Shown piece after piece: positions 39,243 to 47,020 of a stretch of 47,020 nt of DNA. Each line of letters starts with the position of its first letter. The stretch's first letter is position 1. Origin of the DNA: CAZNVB01 sp964651495 (GTDB lineage Bacteria > Acidobacteriota > Aminicenantia > Aminicenantales > UBA8522); the NCBI GenBank assembly GCA_964651495.1, contig CAZYWP010000007.1, positions 1 through 47,020 of the forward strand, read 5' to 3'. The position numbers and the translations under genes are program-made. The notes under the pieces were generated by a model. That model did not search any database. It was not told the DNA's origin and was given only the letters and a program-made list of their open reading frames with translations.

Positions 39243-40853
39243 ATGAACAAAGAAGAAGCCAAGAAAGCCCTCCTTTCCGAAGAGGCGGAAACCCGAAAAC
39301 TGGCGGAACGGTACAACGTCCCCTATGTCGACCTGGCCACGATTTCAATCAACCGGGAGTTCGTCCAGTCCTTCCCCCCCGAGTTTCTCTACCGGGCGAA
39401 CTTCATCCCTCTCGAGGAGAACGAGGGCGACATCAAAATCGCCATCGCCGACCCGTCTGATTTTGCCACCATCGATTCGATCGAATCCTTCCTGGGGAAA
39501 AAAGCCCAGGTTTACGCGGCCTCCAAGCGGGCGATTCAGGAAGCCCTGCGGCGGAGCGAGACAGCCCTCCAGGTCTTAAAGGACGCCACCGAAGGGTTCA
39601 TCGTCCAGGTGGTCGAAAAAGAAGGGGGAGAGGGGGAAGAAGTCATCTCCCTGGAAAAGCTGGCCGACCAGGACGGCTCGATCATCAAGCTCGTCAACAC
39701 CATTATTTTTACGGCAGTGCAGAAACGGGGCAGCGACATTCACATCGAATCGCGGGAGGACGGGGTCAAGGTCAAATACCGGATCGACGGAGTCCTCGGC
39801 GAAGCGATGGAGCCGATCGACAAGAAATTCCAGTCGCCGATCATCTCCCGGATCAAGGTCATGTCGGACCTGGACATTTCCGAGCGCCGGGTGCCCCAGG
39901 ACGGCCGCTTCCGCCTCAAGATCAAGGATAAAACCATCGATTTTCGCGTCTCCATCATGCCCAGCATCTACGGCGAGGATGCGGTTATCCGGATCCTCGA
40001 CAAGGAGATGATCACCGAGGCCATACTTGAGCTGCGGCTCGACCTGCTGGGTTTCTCCGACGAGGTGCTGAAGAGGTTCCGCCGCTACATCGCCCAGCCC
40101 TACGGCATGGTCCTGGTCACCGGGCCGACCGGAAGCGGCAAGACAACGACCCTCTATGCCGCGCTGACCGAGATCAAATCCCCCGAAGATAAGATCATCA
40201 CCATCGAAGACCCGGTCGAGTACCAGGTCAGCGGCATCACTCAGATTCCGGTGAACGAGAAGAAAGGCCTCACCTTCGCCCGCGGGCTGAGGTCGATCCT
40301 GAGGCACGACCCGGACAAGATTATGGTCGGCGAGATCCGTGACCCGGAGACGGCGCAGATCGCCATCCAGTCCGCTCTGACCGGCCACCTCGTCTTCACC
40401 ACGGTCCATGCCAATAATGTCTTCGACGTCATCGGCCGCTTCCTGCACATGCAGGTGGACCCCTACAGTTTCATCTCCGCTTTGAACTGTATCCTCGCCC
40501 AGCGCCTGGTCCGGGTGCTCTGCCCGAAATGCAAGGAGGCCGTCCAATACCGGGACGACCAGCTCCTCGAGTCGGGTCTCAACCCCGAGAGTTTTCGGAA
40601 AAAAGCGTTTTACGAAGCCCGCGGCTGTTCCTACTGCAATTTCACCGGATATCAGGGGCGGACGGCCATCGCCGAACTCCTGGAATTGTCCGATGTCATC
40701 CGGGAGATGATTCTCGTGAGAAAGCCCCTCTCCGAAGTGAAGAAGAGGGCCAAAGAAGAGGGCATCGTCTTCTTGCGCGAGGTCGGGCTGGAAAAAGTCC
40801 TCCGCGGAGTCACCAGCCTAAAGGATCTAAACAAGGTCACGTTTGTCGAGTGA
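39243..40853 (+). CDS. pilB: Type IV pilus / type II secretion assembly ATPase (PilB/GspE)
   Basis: 536 residues. An N-terminal GSPII_E domain (about 1-140, RYNVPYVDLATISI) precedes the ATPase: GSDIHIESREDGVKV, Walker A GPTGSGKTTT, the Asp box TIEDPVEY, Walker B MVGEIRDPETA and the His box GHLVFTTVHAN. Zinc-site cysteine pairs CPKC and CSYC are near 425 and 462. It hydrolyses ATP in the cytosol to drive pilin polymerisation. Order pilC then pilB differs from the common pilB-pilT-pilC order. No pilT is present in the window. Confidence 0.94.
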   Translation: MNKEEAKKALLSEEAETRKLAERYNVPYVDLATISINREFVQSFPPEFLYRANFIPLEENEGDIKIAIADPSDFATIDSIESFLGKKAQVYAASKRAIQEALRRSETALQVLKDATEGFIVQVVEKEGGEGEEVISLEKLADQDGSIIKLVNTIIFTAVQKRGSDIHIESREDGVKVKYRIDGVLGEAMEPIDKKFQSPIISRIKVMSDLDISERRVPQDGRFRLKIKDKTIDFRVSIMPSIYGEDAVIRILDKEMITEAILELRLDLLGFSDEVLKRFRRYIAQPYGMVLVTGPTGSGKTTTLYAALTEIKSPEDKIITIEDPVEYQVSGITQIPVNEKKGLTFARGLRSILRHDPDKIMVGEIRDPETAQIAIQSALTGHLVFTTVHANNVFDVIGRFLHMQVDPYSFISALNCILAQRLVRVLCPKCKEAVQYRDDQLLESGLNPESFRKKAFYEARGCSYCNFTGYQGRTAIAELLELSDVIREMILVRKPLSEVKKRAKEEGIVFLREVGLEKVLRGVTSLKDLNKVTFVE

Positions 40854-40880
40854 TCGCGGAGTTGGCCATGACTGAAAACG

Positions 40881-41849
40881 ATGGTATATAGAGTGCGTTT
40901 CTATCTCAGCCGGCCCCCGATCGTCGATAAAATCTTGCGCTATTTCTCCACCCCCCCCTGCCCGCCGGTCGTGTTTCAGCTCACCCCTTCCTACGTCAGC
41001 GCTATTCATGTCGCCCCCAAAGACAGAAAAATCAAAGGTCATGTGATCCTGCCCCTGCCGCCCGGGCTGATCGAACCGCACTTTGACCGTCAGAACCTGG
41101 CCGATCCTCCTGCCCTGGCCGAGGTCATCAAGGCGGCGCTGGCCTCGCTTCATGTTTCGGGGGGGACAGTGGCCTGTCTGGTCCCGGAGGCATGCCTCAA
41201 GATTTTTGTCCTGGGGTTCGATTCCCTGCCGTTCTCCGAAAAGGAAAAAGACAAGGTTATCCGCTGGCGGGCGAAGAAGCAGATGCCGGTCCTGCCCGAG
41301 GATGCGCGGCTGTCTTACCAGGTTTTGTCATCGGCAGGAACGGTCAAGGTCCTCGCCTCCCTGGGCCGGTCGGCCGTGCTGCAGGAATACGAGGGGGTGT
41401 TTTCTAAGCTGGGGCTGGAGGCGGGAGTCCTGAGCGCTCCCACGCTAAGCCTTCTCAACCTTATCAACTGGGAGAATGAGAAGGACGTAATCGTGGCCAA
41501 TATCGAGGACGACTCCATGAGCCTGGTGGCCGTCACCCGGTCCGAGATCTCGCTCTACCGCAATAAGATCTTCGCCGTCGAGCGGCGGCCGGACCTCTCC
41601 ATCGGCCAGAAGGTCGAGCTAATCGTCAAAGAAATCGAAAACACAGTCTTTTTTGTCGAGGACAGGGAAAAAAGCGTCATCCGTTCCCTCTGGCTTCGAG
41701 CCGCTATCAGGGATGGCCAGGAAGAAATCCTGACCAGGCTGGGCCGGAAGATCCCGTTTTCCATCCATGCCATCGGGGCTTCCTCGCTAAGCGAGCTCCC
41801 CCTGGCCGACAGGGCTATTCTGGCCCCTCTAATCGGACAGATCCCATGA
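40881..41849 (+). CDS. pilM: PilM-like cytoplasmic pilus assembly protein
   Basis: 322 residues, somewhat short for PilM (about 350-370). The pattern LTPSYVSAIHVAPKDRK at the start, PFSEKEKDKVIRWRAKKQMP in the middle and VIVANIEDDSMSLVAVTRSE are those of the actin-like PilM fold, and position before pilN supports it. PilM binds the PilN N-terminus at the inner face. Nucleotide-binding residues look weak, as often in distant relatives, and a GspL-like role cannot be excluded. Its end overlaps the pilN start by four bases. Confidence 0.72.
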   Translation: MVYRVRFYLSRPPIVDKILRYFSTPPCPPVVFQLTPSYVSAIHVAPKDRKIKGHVILPLPPGLIEPHFDRQNLADPPALAEVIKAALASLHVSGGTVACLVPEACLKIFVLGFDSLPFSEKEKDKVIRWRAKKQMPVLPEDARLSYQVLSSAGTVKVLASLGRSAVLQEYEGVFSKLGLEAGVLSAPTLSLLNLINWENEKDVIVANIEDDSMSLVAVTRSEISLYRNKIFAVERRPDLSIGQKVELIVKEIENTVFFVEDREKSVIRSLWLRAAIRDGQEEILTRLGRKIPFSIHAIGASSLSELPLADRAILAPLIGQIP

Positions 41850-42403
41850 GAATAATCGGGCTGAATCTCGCCTCCCGGCCGCTGCGCAGCCGCCGGCTGT
41901 ACTTCTCTCTGGGCGGCCTGGTCGGCGCGTTGCTCGTGGTTTCGACTGTCCTTGCCATGATTTTCTTTTTCCGTTTCTACCTGAAAACCCGGGCCCTGAA
42001 ATCCCGTCTGGCTGAAATAGAAACGAGGCTGACGGCCTCCCAGCGGGAAGAACGGCGATTTTCGGGTAGGACACGGGAGGCCGTGAAAAAAGACCAGGAC
42101 AAAGTTGACCTGGTCAACAGCATCATCCTGAGAAAGACCTTCTCCTGGATGGAATTTTTATCCAGGCTGGAAGAATCCCTGCCGGCCTCAAGCTATATTA
42201 TGAGCCTGGATCCTCAGGAAGTCGGGGGTGTGAGCGCCCAGTTCCGGTTCAAAGTGGTCTCCCGGAGCCTGGAGGATCTTTTGGGTTTGATCACCAACCT
42301 GCAGGCCCGGAAGTTCAGCCAGATCCGGGTGGAAAGCGAAGAAAAGACCTCCCAGGGTCAACTGATGTCCGAAATTTCGGTGAGCTATGAAAGAGGTATT
42401 TAA
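41846..42403 (+). CDS. pilN: PilN-like inner-membrane alignment protein
   Basis: 185 residues with one membrane helix at about 25-45 (LGGLVGALLVVSTVLAMIFF), a short cytosolic front (MRIIGLNLASRPLRSRR) resembling the PilM-binding motif INLLP, and a periplasmic coiled coil plus ferredoxin-like domain. It links PilM to PilO. Its end overlaps the pilO start by 17 bases. Confidence 0.78.
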   Translation: MRIIGLNLASRPLRSRRLYFSLGGLVGALLVVSTVLAMIFFFRFYLKTRALKSRLAEIETRLTASQREERRFSGRTREAVKKDQDKVDLVNSIILRKTFSWMEFLSRLEESLPASSYIMSLDPQEVGGVSAQFRFKVVSRSLEDLLGLITNLQARKFSQIRVESEEKTSQGQLMSEISVSYERGI

Positions 42404-42950
42404 CGTTCTCAACGACAAGGAGCGCAAGCAGCTCTACCTGCTCTCCCTCCTTCTCGTCTTGGCCCTGGCGTTCCTCTTTCTGGTGTCCCTGGGCCAGCGG
42501 CGCGCCTACCACCGTCTGGCCGGCGAGATCGAGACGAAGGCGAAAAGCCTGGCTGAAGCGGAAGAGAAACTGGCCGCTGCCTCGACCGAATGGGCCAATT
42601 GGGAACAGGCTTATAAGGACATGGCGGAGCTGAAAGAACGGTATTTCTATAAAGAAGCTGACGGAGTCAACTCCCTCCGGGTTGATCTCCAGAAGATCCT
42701 GGCCGATTCCGGGATCAGCGCCGGCCGAATCCGGTACGAATATGTCGACCGGGCCAGAGAGAGGGAGAAAATAGTCGTAATGACATTTGATTTCACCGGT
42801 TCCTATCTCATACTCAAGAGGTTCTTGGAGACGGTGGAAAAATTTCCCAAATTCCTTCTCCTGGAGAGGGTCAAGTTTGTGAGAGTCAGCAATGAAGGGA
42901 ATCTGCTCGAGTTGGGAATCACTCTGGCGGGATATTATGAAAGCTTTTAA
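42387..42950 (+). CDS. pilO: PilO-like inner-membrane alignment protein
   Basis: 187 residues with one membrane helix at about 13-33 (LYLLSLLLVLALAFLFLVSL), a coiled coil (RLAGEIETKAKSLAEAEEKL) and a periplasmic alpha/beta domain (DFTGSYLILKRFLETVEKFP). It pairs with PilN and contacts the secretin side. It overlaps the pilP-like gene by 14 bases. Confidence 0.78.
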   Translation: MKEVFNVLNDKERKQLYLLSLLLVLALAFLFLVSLGQRRAYHRLAGEIETKAKSLAEAEEKLAAASTEWANWEQAYKDMAELKERYFYKEADGVNSLRVDLQKILADSGISAGRIRYEYVDRAREREKIVVMTFDFTGSYLILKRFLETVEKFPKFLLLERVKFVRVSNEGNLLELGITLAGYYESF

Positions 42951-43458
42951 ATTGTCTTCCCGGGGATTTATCTGCTTGTTCACGATTGGCTTTCTATTTT
43001 CTCAGGCATCGCGGCAGGCGGAGAATGCGATTTCGAGCGAAACGGGAAAGAGCGGCCTGATCCGGATGGACCTTCTCCGCCTCTCCCAGGGGGAGAGCAG
43101 ACCGTTCCGGAGGAACATCTTCGCTCCCGGCCCGGCTTACGGGGCGCCTTCGCCCCCGGGCGTTCCGGTTTCTCAGTTCTCGTCGGAGCGCCAGGAATCC
43201 CAAGACGTCCAGCAGCAAGGGGAAGCAGTGCGCACAGAGGTCGTCACGCCCGCCTTCAACGTCAATCTCCGTTACGTTGGGTTCATCGTATCAGCGCGCC
43301 GCCTTGTCGCCCTGATCATCCTGGAGGGACAGGCCTTGGCCGTGGCCGAGGGAGAGGTCGTGAGTGAAGGCATCCGTATCGGAAAAATCAGCGTTGACGA
43401 GATCGAGGTCGTTTTGCCGGACTCCTCCACGAGGAAATTTCCCTTAGAAGGAGAATGA
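42937..43458 (+). CDS. pilP: PilP-like exported protein
   Basis: 173 residues from the ATG at 42937; the earlier ATG at 42892 is inside pilO and gives a non-export front. It opens with a signal peptide (MKAFKLSSRGFICLFTIGFL), has a low-complexity proline-rich linker, and ends in a short HR-domain-like segment (VNLRYVGFIVSARRLVALII, then GEVVSEGIRIGKISVDEIEV). No lipobox is seen, unlike classical PilP lipoproteins. It probably bridges PilNO and the secretin. Confidence 0.66.
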   Translation: MKAFKLSSRGFICLFTIGFLFSQASRQAENAISSETGKSGLIRMDLLRLSQGESRPFRRNIFAPGPAYGAPSPPGVPVSQFSSERQESQDVQQQGEAVRTEVVTPAFNVNLRYVGFIVSARRLVALIILEGQALAVAEGEVVSEGIRIGKISVDEIEVVLPDSSTRKFPLEGE

Positions 43459-43460
43459 GG

Positions 43461-45614
43461 ATGAGAACACGCGCCCTGCCGATCATCATACTGGCCCTGG
43501 CCCTTCCGGCCTGCGTCAGCTTCGGACCGCATTATTACAGGCTCGGTTATCAGGCCGAGTTCAATAAGAACTGGGATGAAGCGATCAAGTATTATGAGCA
43601 GGCGATTCAGGAGAACCCGGGTGAATACTCATACAGGATGGCTTTGACCCGGGTGAAATTGCATGCCAGCCTGACCCATCTCAAGGTGGCCCAGAGCCTT
43701 GCCGCCCAGGGGAAGAAACCGGAAGCCGTCAAAGAGTATGAGGCGGCGCTCGCCTATGATCCCCTGAACGCAGCCATCCTCGAGGAATTGCGGCGCCTGA
43801 CCCAGGAAGCGCCGCCGAAGGAGGAGCCGAAGAGGGAGCGGATGGAAAACCCGGTCAAGCTCAAGGTCAGCCAGGAGAAAATCGAGCTGAAATTCACCGA
43901 GGCCAGCCTCCGCTCGATCTTCCAGGCGCTGGGCAAACACGCCCAGGTCAATATTATCTTTGACGAGCTGTTCAAGGACATGCCGATCACGATCGACATC
44001 ACGGGCCGGGAGTTCGAGGCGGCGGTCGGCTATCTCTGTCTGGTCAGCAAAAATTTCTTCCGGGTGATCGATGAGAAATCGCTGATCGTCGTCCCAGACC
44101 AGCCCGTCAAGAGGATTCAGTACGAGCAGAACGCCATCAAGGTGTTTTACCTGTCCAACATCTCCGCCCAGGATATTTTCGCCGCCCTGCAGCAGATGCT
44201 CAGGACTCAGTACCGGGCTCCCAACATCATCGTGGACAAGAACCTCAACACCGTCACCATACGGGACACGCCGACGAACATCGAGCTCGCCGCCGACCTG
44301 ATCCGGAAATGGGACAAGTCCAAAGGAGAGGTGGTCATCGACCTCGAGATCATGGAAGTCTCGCGGCAGAGACTGCGGGAAATCGGAGTGGATCTCGACA
44401 ATGCCCTGGTCGGCCTGCGCTATGCCGGGCCGGGTGCGGCGGCCGATGAGGGCTGGTATAAGATGACCGAGATCTCACTCGGCAGCGCCAGCAGCTATGA
44501 GATAAGTCTGCCCGCGGCCCTGATCAAGTTTTTGGAGTCGGATGCCGACACCAAAGTCCTGGCGCAGCCCCGCCTGCGCGGGGTCGGGGACGAGGAGATC
44601 AAATCCATGGTCGGGCAGAAAATCCCCATCCCCCAGACCACCTTCACTCCGATTGCCGCCGGGGGAATCAGCCAGCAGCCCGTGACATCATTTGCCTACC
44701 AGGACGTCGGCCTGGATATCAAGCTCAAGCCGAAAATCCATGCCGAGAGAGAGGTCACGCTGGAAATCGAGCTGAAGATCACCTCCATCGCCGGGTCCGG
44801 CTATGCCGACATCCCGATCATCTCGACCCGGGAAATCAAGAACGTGATCCGGCTCAAAGACGGAGAGACCAACCTCTTGGCCGGCCTTCTGCAGGACGAG
44901 GAGAGGAGGTCCATGCGGGGCGTGGCCGGGCTCAAGAACATCCCGGTGCTCGGGAACCTCTTTGCCGCAACCGACAAAACGATCCAACAGTCCGACCTCA
45001 TTTTGACGATTACGCCCTACATCATCCGGGCCGTCCAACGCAGCGCCGAGGACGAGAAGCCCCTCTGGATCGAGCTTGAAGGGATCTCGGGCGGCCGCCG
45101 GGGCGAGCCCGGAATCGCCGAGGAGGAGTTCGAGCGGGATGTATCCGGAGTAGATGAGGGGGTGATGAGGCGCGCCCGCGAGGAAGAGCAGGTGCCAGAG
45201 GCAGGAGAGAACCAGATTTCGCTCGACCCGGCCAACTTCGAGGTGCCCCAGGGCCGGGAGTTCCGCATCAGCGTCAACGTCAGGACCCAGCAGGAGCTGG
45301 GCAACCTCTCGCTGAGCCTCAGCTTCAACCCCCAGGTCGCCAAGCTCAAAGACGTCATCGAGGGCGGGATGGTCCGCCAGCTGGGAGATAAGGTGCCCTT
45401 CCTCAAAAGTATCGCCAACGGGAGCTGCACGCTCGGGTTCTCCAGCCCGCAGCTTACCCGCGGGTTCCGGGGGGGCGGGAATCTGGCCATCCTTGTCTTC
45501 GAGGCGGCTGCGGCGGGAGAAATGAGCGTCTCCATCGCGGGGATTTCGGCCAACAGCCCGAACGGCCGGGCCGTCAATTTTGTCGGCGGGACATCGCGGG
45601 TCGTCGTCCGCTGA
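43461..45614 (+). CDS. pilQ: Lipoprotein secretin with N-terminal TPR-like region and C-terminal cohesin-like domain (PilQ/GspD)
   Basis: 717 residues from the ATG at 43461, preferred because AAGGAG lies eight nt before it; the ATG at 43455 is only two nt from it. A lipoprotein signal ends at Cys18 (LALPAC). Residues 30-110 look like TPR repeats (NWDEAIKYYEQAIQENPGEY). Then follow a secretin N-domain (about 125-200), an N1/NolW domain (about 215-290), the secretin core (about 300-520, with VGQKIPIPQ and LKDGETNLLAGLLQDEE) and, after a charged linker, a cohesin-like domain (ISLDPANFEVPQGREFRISV). It should form the outer-membrane gate of the pilus or secretion machine. The cohesin-like tail is unusual for a classical PilQ. 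Confidence 0.87.
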   Translation: MRTRALPIIILALALPACVSFGPHYYRLGYQAEFNKNWDEAIKYYEQAIQENPGEYSYRMALTRVKLHASLTHLKVAQSLAAQGKKPEAVKEYEAALAYDPLNAAILEELRRLTQEAPPKEEPKRERMENPVKLKVSQEKIELKFTEASLRSIFQALGKHAQVNIIFDELFKDMPITIDITGREFEAAVGYLCLVSKNFFRVIDEKSLIVVPDQPVKRIQYEQNAIKVFYLSNISAQDIFAALQQMLRTQYRAPNIIVDKNLNTVTIRDTPTNIELAADLIRKWDKSKGEVVIDLEIMEVSRQRLREIGVDLDNALVGLRYAGPGAAADEGWYKMTEISLGSASSYEISLPAALIKFLESDADTKVLAQPRLRGVGDEEIKSMVGQKIPIPQTTFTPIAAGGISQQPVTSFAYQDVGLDIKLKPKIHAEREVTLEIELKITSIAGSGYADIPIISTREIKNVIRLKDGETNLLAGLLQDEERRSMRGVAGLKNIPVLGNLFAATDKTIQQSDLILTITPYIIRAVQRSAEDEKPLWIELEGISGGRRGEPGIAEEEFERDVSGVDEGVMRRAREEEQVPEAGENQISLDPANFEVPQGREFRISVNVRTQQELGNLSLSLSFNPQVAKLKDVIEGGMVRQLGDKVPFLKSIANGSCTLGFSSPQLTRGFRGGGNLAILVFEAAAAGEMSVSIAGISANSPNGRAVNFVGGTSRVVVR

Positions 45615-45617
45615 ATT

Positions 45618-46694
45618 TCAGAGAATTTCCTTCTTTTTGGCCAGATAATAGAGATAGTCGTCAAGGCTGACGTCCGGGGGGACACGGTGGTCCAGGCAGG
45701 GGATGTATCCACCGAGCTCGACCAACGATTGAAGCCTGTCCAGCTCCCGGTCGATGCTCGGCTTCCCCCGGATCAGGGCAAGCTTGTTGACGCCGCCGAA
45801 AAGCAGGACGCGCTCGCCATATTCCCGCCGCAGCCGCCAGGGGTCGGTGTGGGCGGCCTCGAGGGGGAACATGCAGTTAATCCCCGCCTCCAGCCAGCCC
45901 GGGACGAGCTCGTCAATCCTGCCATCGCAGTCGAGAATGTTCACGTCGACTCCGCATTGTCGGAGTGCGGAGGTCACGGCCTTGTAGCGGGGGACCAGGA
46001 GCTCGGAAAAGAGTCGGGGCGAGAGGAGCGGCCCCTTGTTATAACACATGTCCTCCCACCAGGAGGCGCCGTCGACGGGAACGCCGGGGAGCGCCCTTTC
46101 GATCAGGGCCAGGGTCAGGCCGACGAGGTGGTCCATCATCTCCTCCACCCAGTCCCTCTCGGTCAACAGGGCGATGGAAAGGCCCTCCAGGCCCATCCAG
46201 TTCCGCAGCCAGCCGTAGAGCGACCCGGCCTCGAAGAGGATGGGACGGCCGTCGGCGTGGGCGGACAGGACCGCTTCCCGGACATCTCCGACCCGGCTCC
46301 CGGCCGAAGGATCGAGCCTCTCCCGCTTATATCGCTCCCAGTCGGCCCTGGTCTCAAGCCCGAAACGGATGTAGCGCGGCATCGAGGTATCGCTGAGGAA
46401 GGTTTCACAAGTATTCCCCTCCTCGTCCCGGACGATTCTCCGGCCATCCTTCTCTTCCAGAATGGTTTTCTCGAAGCGCGGGAAAAGGCCGTTCCTGACC
46501 GGAACGAGGGGCGTGCTGCAGAAGCCCTCCAGGCCAAAATACGCTTCGACCTCTGAGTTGGTGGTCAGGTGAGACGGCAAGCCCTGGTCATGCCAGCGCC
46601 GGATTGTCTCCTCCCAGTAGCCGAATTCCAGGTTGGGGACGCGGTCCGGCCTGCGCCAGTGCATCACCTTCTGGAAACGTTCTCGAGTAGTCAC
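45618..46694 (-). CDS. Uroporphyrinogen decarboxylase (URO-D) family protein
   Basis: 358 residues with a GTG start at 46694, five nt after the stop of the permease ORF. It has the URO-D fold pattern (MTTRERFQKVMHWRRPDRVP, NILDCDGRIDELVPGWLEAG, FPLEAAHTDPWRLRREYG, and LLFGGVNKLALIRG). The N-terminal RP-DRVP pattern is found in the methyltransferase-like branch (MtaA/CmuA-related) rather than in HemE, and no haem genes are near. So a corrinoid-dependent methyl transfer or an uncharacterised role is more likely than haem synthesis. Convergent with the secretin gene, with a 3-nt gap. Confidence 0.78.
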   Translation of the reverse strand: MTTRERFQKVMHWRRPDRVPNLEFGYWEETIRRWHDQGLPSHLTTNSEVEAYFGLEGFCSTPLVPVRNGLFPRFEKTILEEKDGRRIVRDEEGNTCETFLSDTSMPRYIRFGLETRADWERYKRERLDPSAGSRVGDVREAVLSAHADGRPILFEAGSLYGWLRNWMGLEGLSIALLTERDWVEEMMDHLVGLTLALIERALPGVPVDGASWWEDMCYNKGPLLSPRLFSELLVPRYKAVTSALRQCGVDVNILDCDGRIDELVPGWLEAGINCMFPLEAAHTDPWRLRREYGERVLLFGGVNKLALIRGKPSIDRELDRLQSLVELGGYIPCLDHRVPPDVSLDDYLYYLAKKKEIL

Positions 46695-46699
46695 GATCG

Positions 46700-47020
46700 T
46701 CAGTTCCCGCGGCTCACCCGCCTCATCAGGAGGAAGACGGGGAGACCCGAAGCCATGATGGCCGCGCCGAAAAGGGCCGAACGAGTCTGGGTGATAAGGA
46801 CATTCATCGAGATGCCGAAGAGGAAGACCACGAAGACGGCCGGGAGGACGGGGTAGAGGGGGACGCGGAATCCCCGGTAATCTGTCCTCCTTCCGGCTTT
46901 ATGCCGGAGGACAAATAGAGTCGAGGCCACGATGGCCGGTGTGCGGAAAATGCCGATGCCGATGACCAGGCTGACCACGATCATCGTGGTATCGAACGTG
47001 GTCAGCTTGGCCTTGATCAT
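46700..47020 (-). pseudogene. APC-family amino acid permease with large internal deletion (N- and C-terminal parts joined)
   Basis: A 106-residue ORF reaching the window edge. The first 33 residues (MIKAKLTTFDTTMIVVSLVI, then GIGIFRTPAIVAS) are a typical APC permease N-terminus with the TM1 GIGIF motif. From residue 34 it reads TLFVLRHKAGRRTDYRGFRV, PLYPVLPAVFVVFLFGISM and so on, typical of the last loop and final helices. Full proteins have about 430-480 residues, so roughly 330-370 residues of the transport core are absent, in frame. It cannot be a working transporter. Either a genomic deletion or an assembly collapse explains it. The start lies exactly at the window edge, so extension beyond cannot be excluded. 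Confidence 0.6.

Noticed and set aside
1..47020. CRISPR arrays, tRNA and rRNA genes
   Set aside because: I saw no spaced direct repeats and no tRNA-like or rRNA-like sequence; short or divergent tRNAs could be missed by eye.

Overview
The window reads as a chromosomal piece of a Gram-negative, anaerobic-type heterotroph with GC-rich coding sequence. I infer Acidobacteriota or Candidatus Aminicenantes, mainly from the acidobacterial-type VWFA protein (2942-4183), the peptidase-rich gene content, the multihaem cytochrome and a pilus/secretion operon ending in a cohesin-tailed secretin. No rRNA, tRNA or marker phylogeny is available here, so the assignment is tentative. A run of exactly 100 N (19357-19456) shows a draft or metagenome scaffold.

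Layout. (1) 1-4183: a terminator-like repeat, a haem-bearing outer-membrane barrel and a five-haem cytochrome, then a secreted VWFA protein. (2) 4255-12671: a DUF255/YyaL thioredoxin-fold protein, a GAF-sigma54 activator, a small CxxC protein, an isoaspartyl dipeptidase with an NhaC antiporter, a PlsC-like acyltransferase and an M29 aminopeptidase. (3) 12733-19242, minus strand: a tightly overlapped housekeeping chain, ispH-rpsA-HU/IHF-HIT-acyl-CoA dehydrogenase, then a PpiD/SurA-like foldase. (4) 19457-22568: an unusual cassette of a secreted DUF6305-like protein, a TRAP-type large permease, a 47-aa two-helix membrane peptide and an M14/AstE-like metalloenzyme, cut by the gap. (5) 22674-27397: M50 protease, trpS, scpA, scpB and a lipoprotein gamma-glutamyltransferase, largely overlapping. 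(6) 27398-30453: a non-coding block with 14-bp inverted ends, then glnA with a structured leader, divergent from an Lrp/AsnC regulator, then a lone speD. (7) 30454-33341: an M1-type metallopeptidase behind a candidate sigma54 promoter with an upstream palindrome. (8) 33353-45614: an NtrC-type response regulator with a PDZ-GAF-PAS histidine kinase, divergent from a pilus/type II-like operon (pilC, pilB, pilM, pilN, pilO, pilP, secretin) with a good sigma70-type promoter. (9) 45618-47020: a URO-D family protein and an amino acid permease ORF that keeps only its first and last parts.

Together the genes suggest a peptide- and amino-acid-degrading organism: peptidases of the IadA, M29, GGT, M14-like, M1 and M50 types, transporters, and glutamine synthetase with an Lrp regulator. 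Two sigma54 activators and a candidate sigma54 promoter suggest sigma54 control of part of this. The most unusual items are the DUF6305/DctM/47-aa/M14 cassette, the glnA leader with mutually exclusive stems, the candidate sigma54 promoter plus upstream site of the M1 gene, the inverted-repeat-bounded element near 27.5 kb and the internally deleted permease at the right edge.
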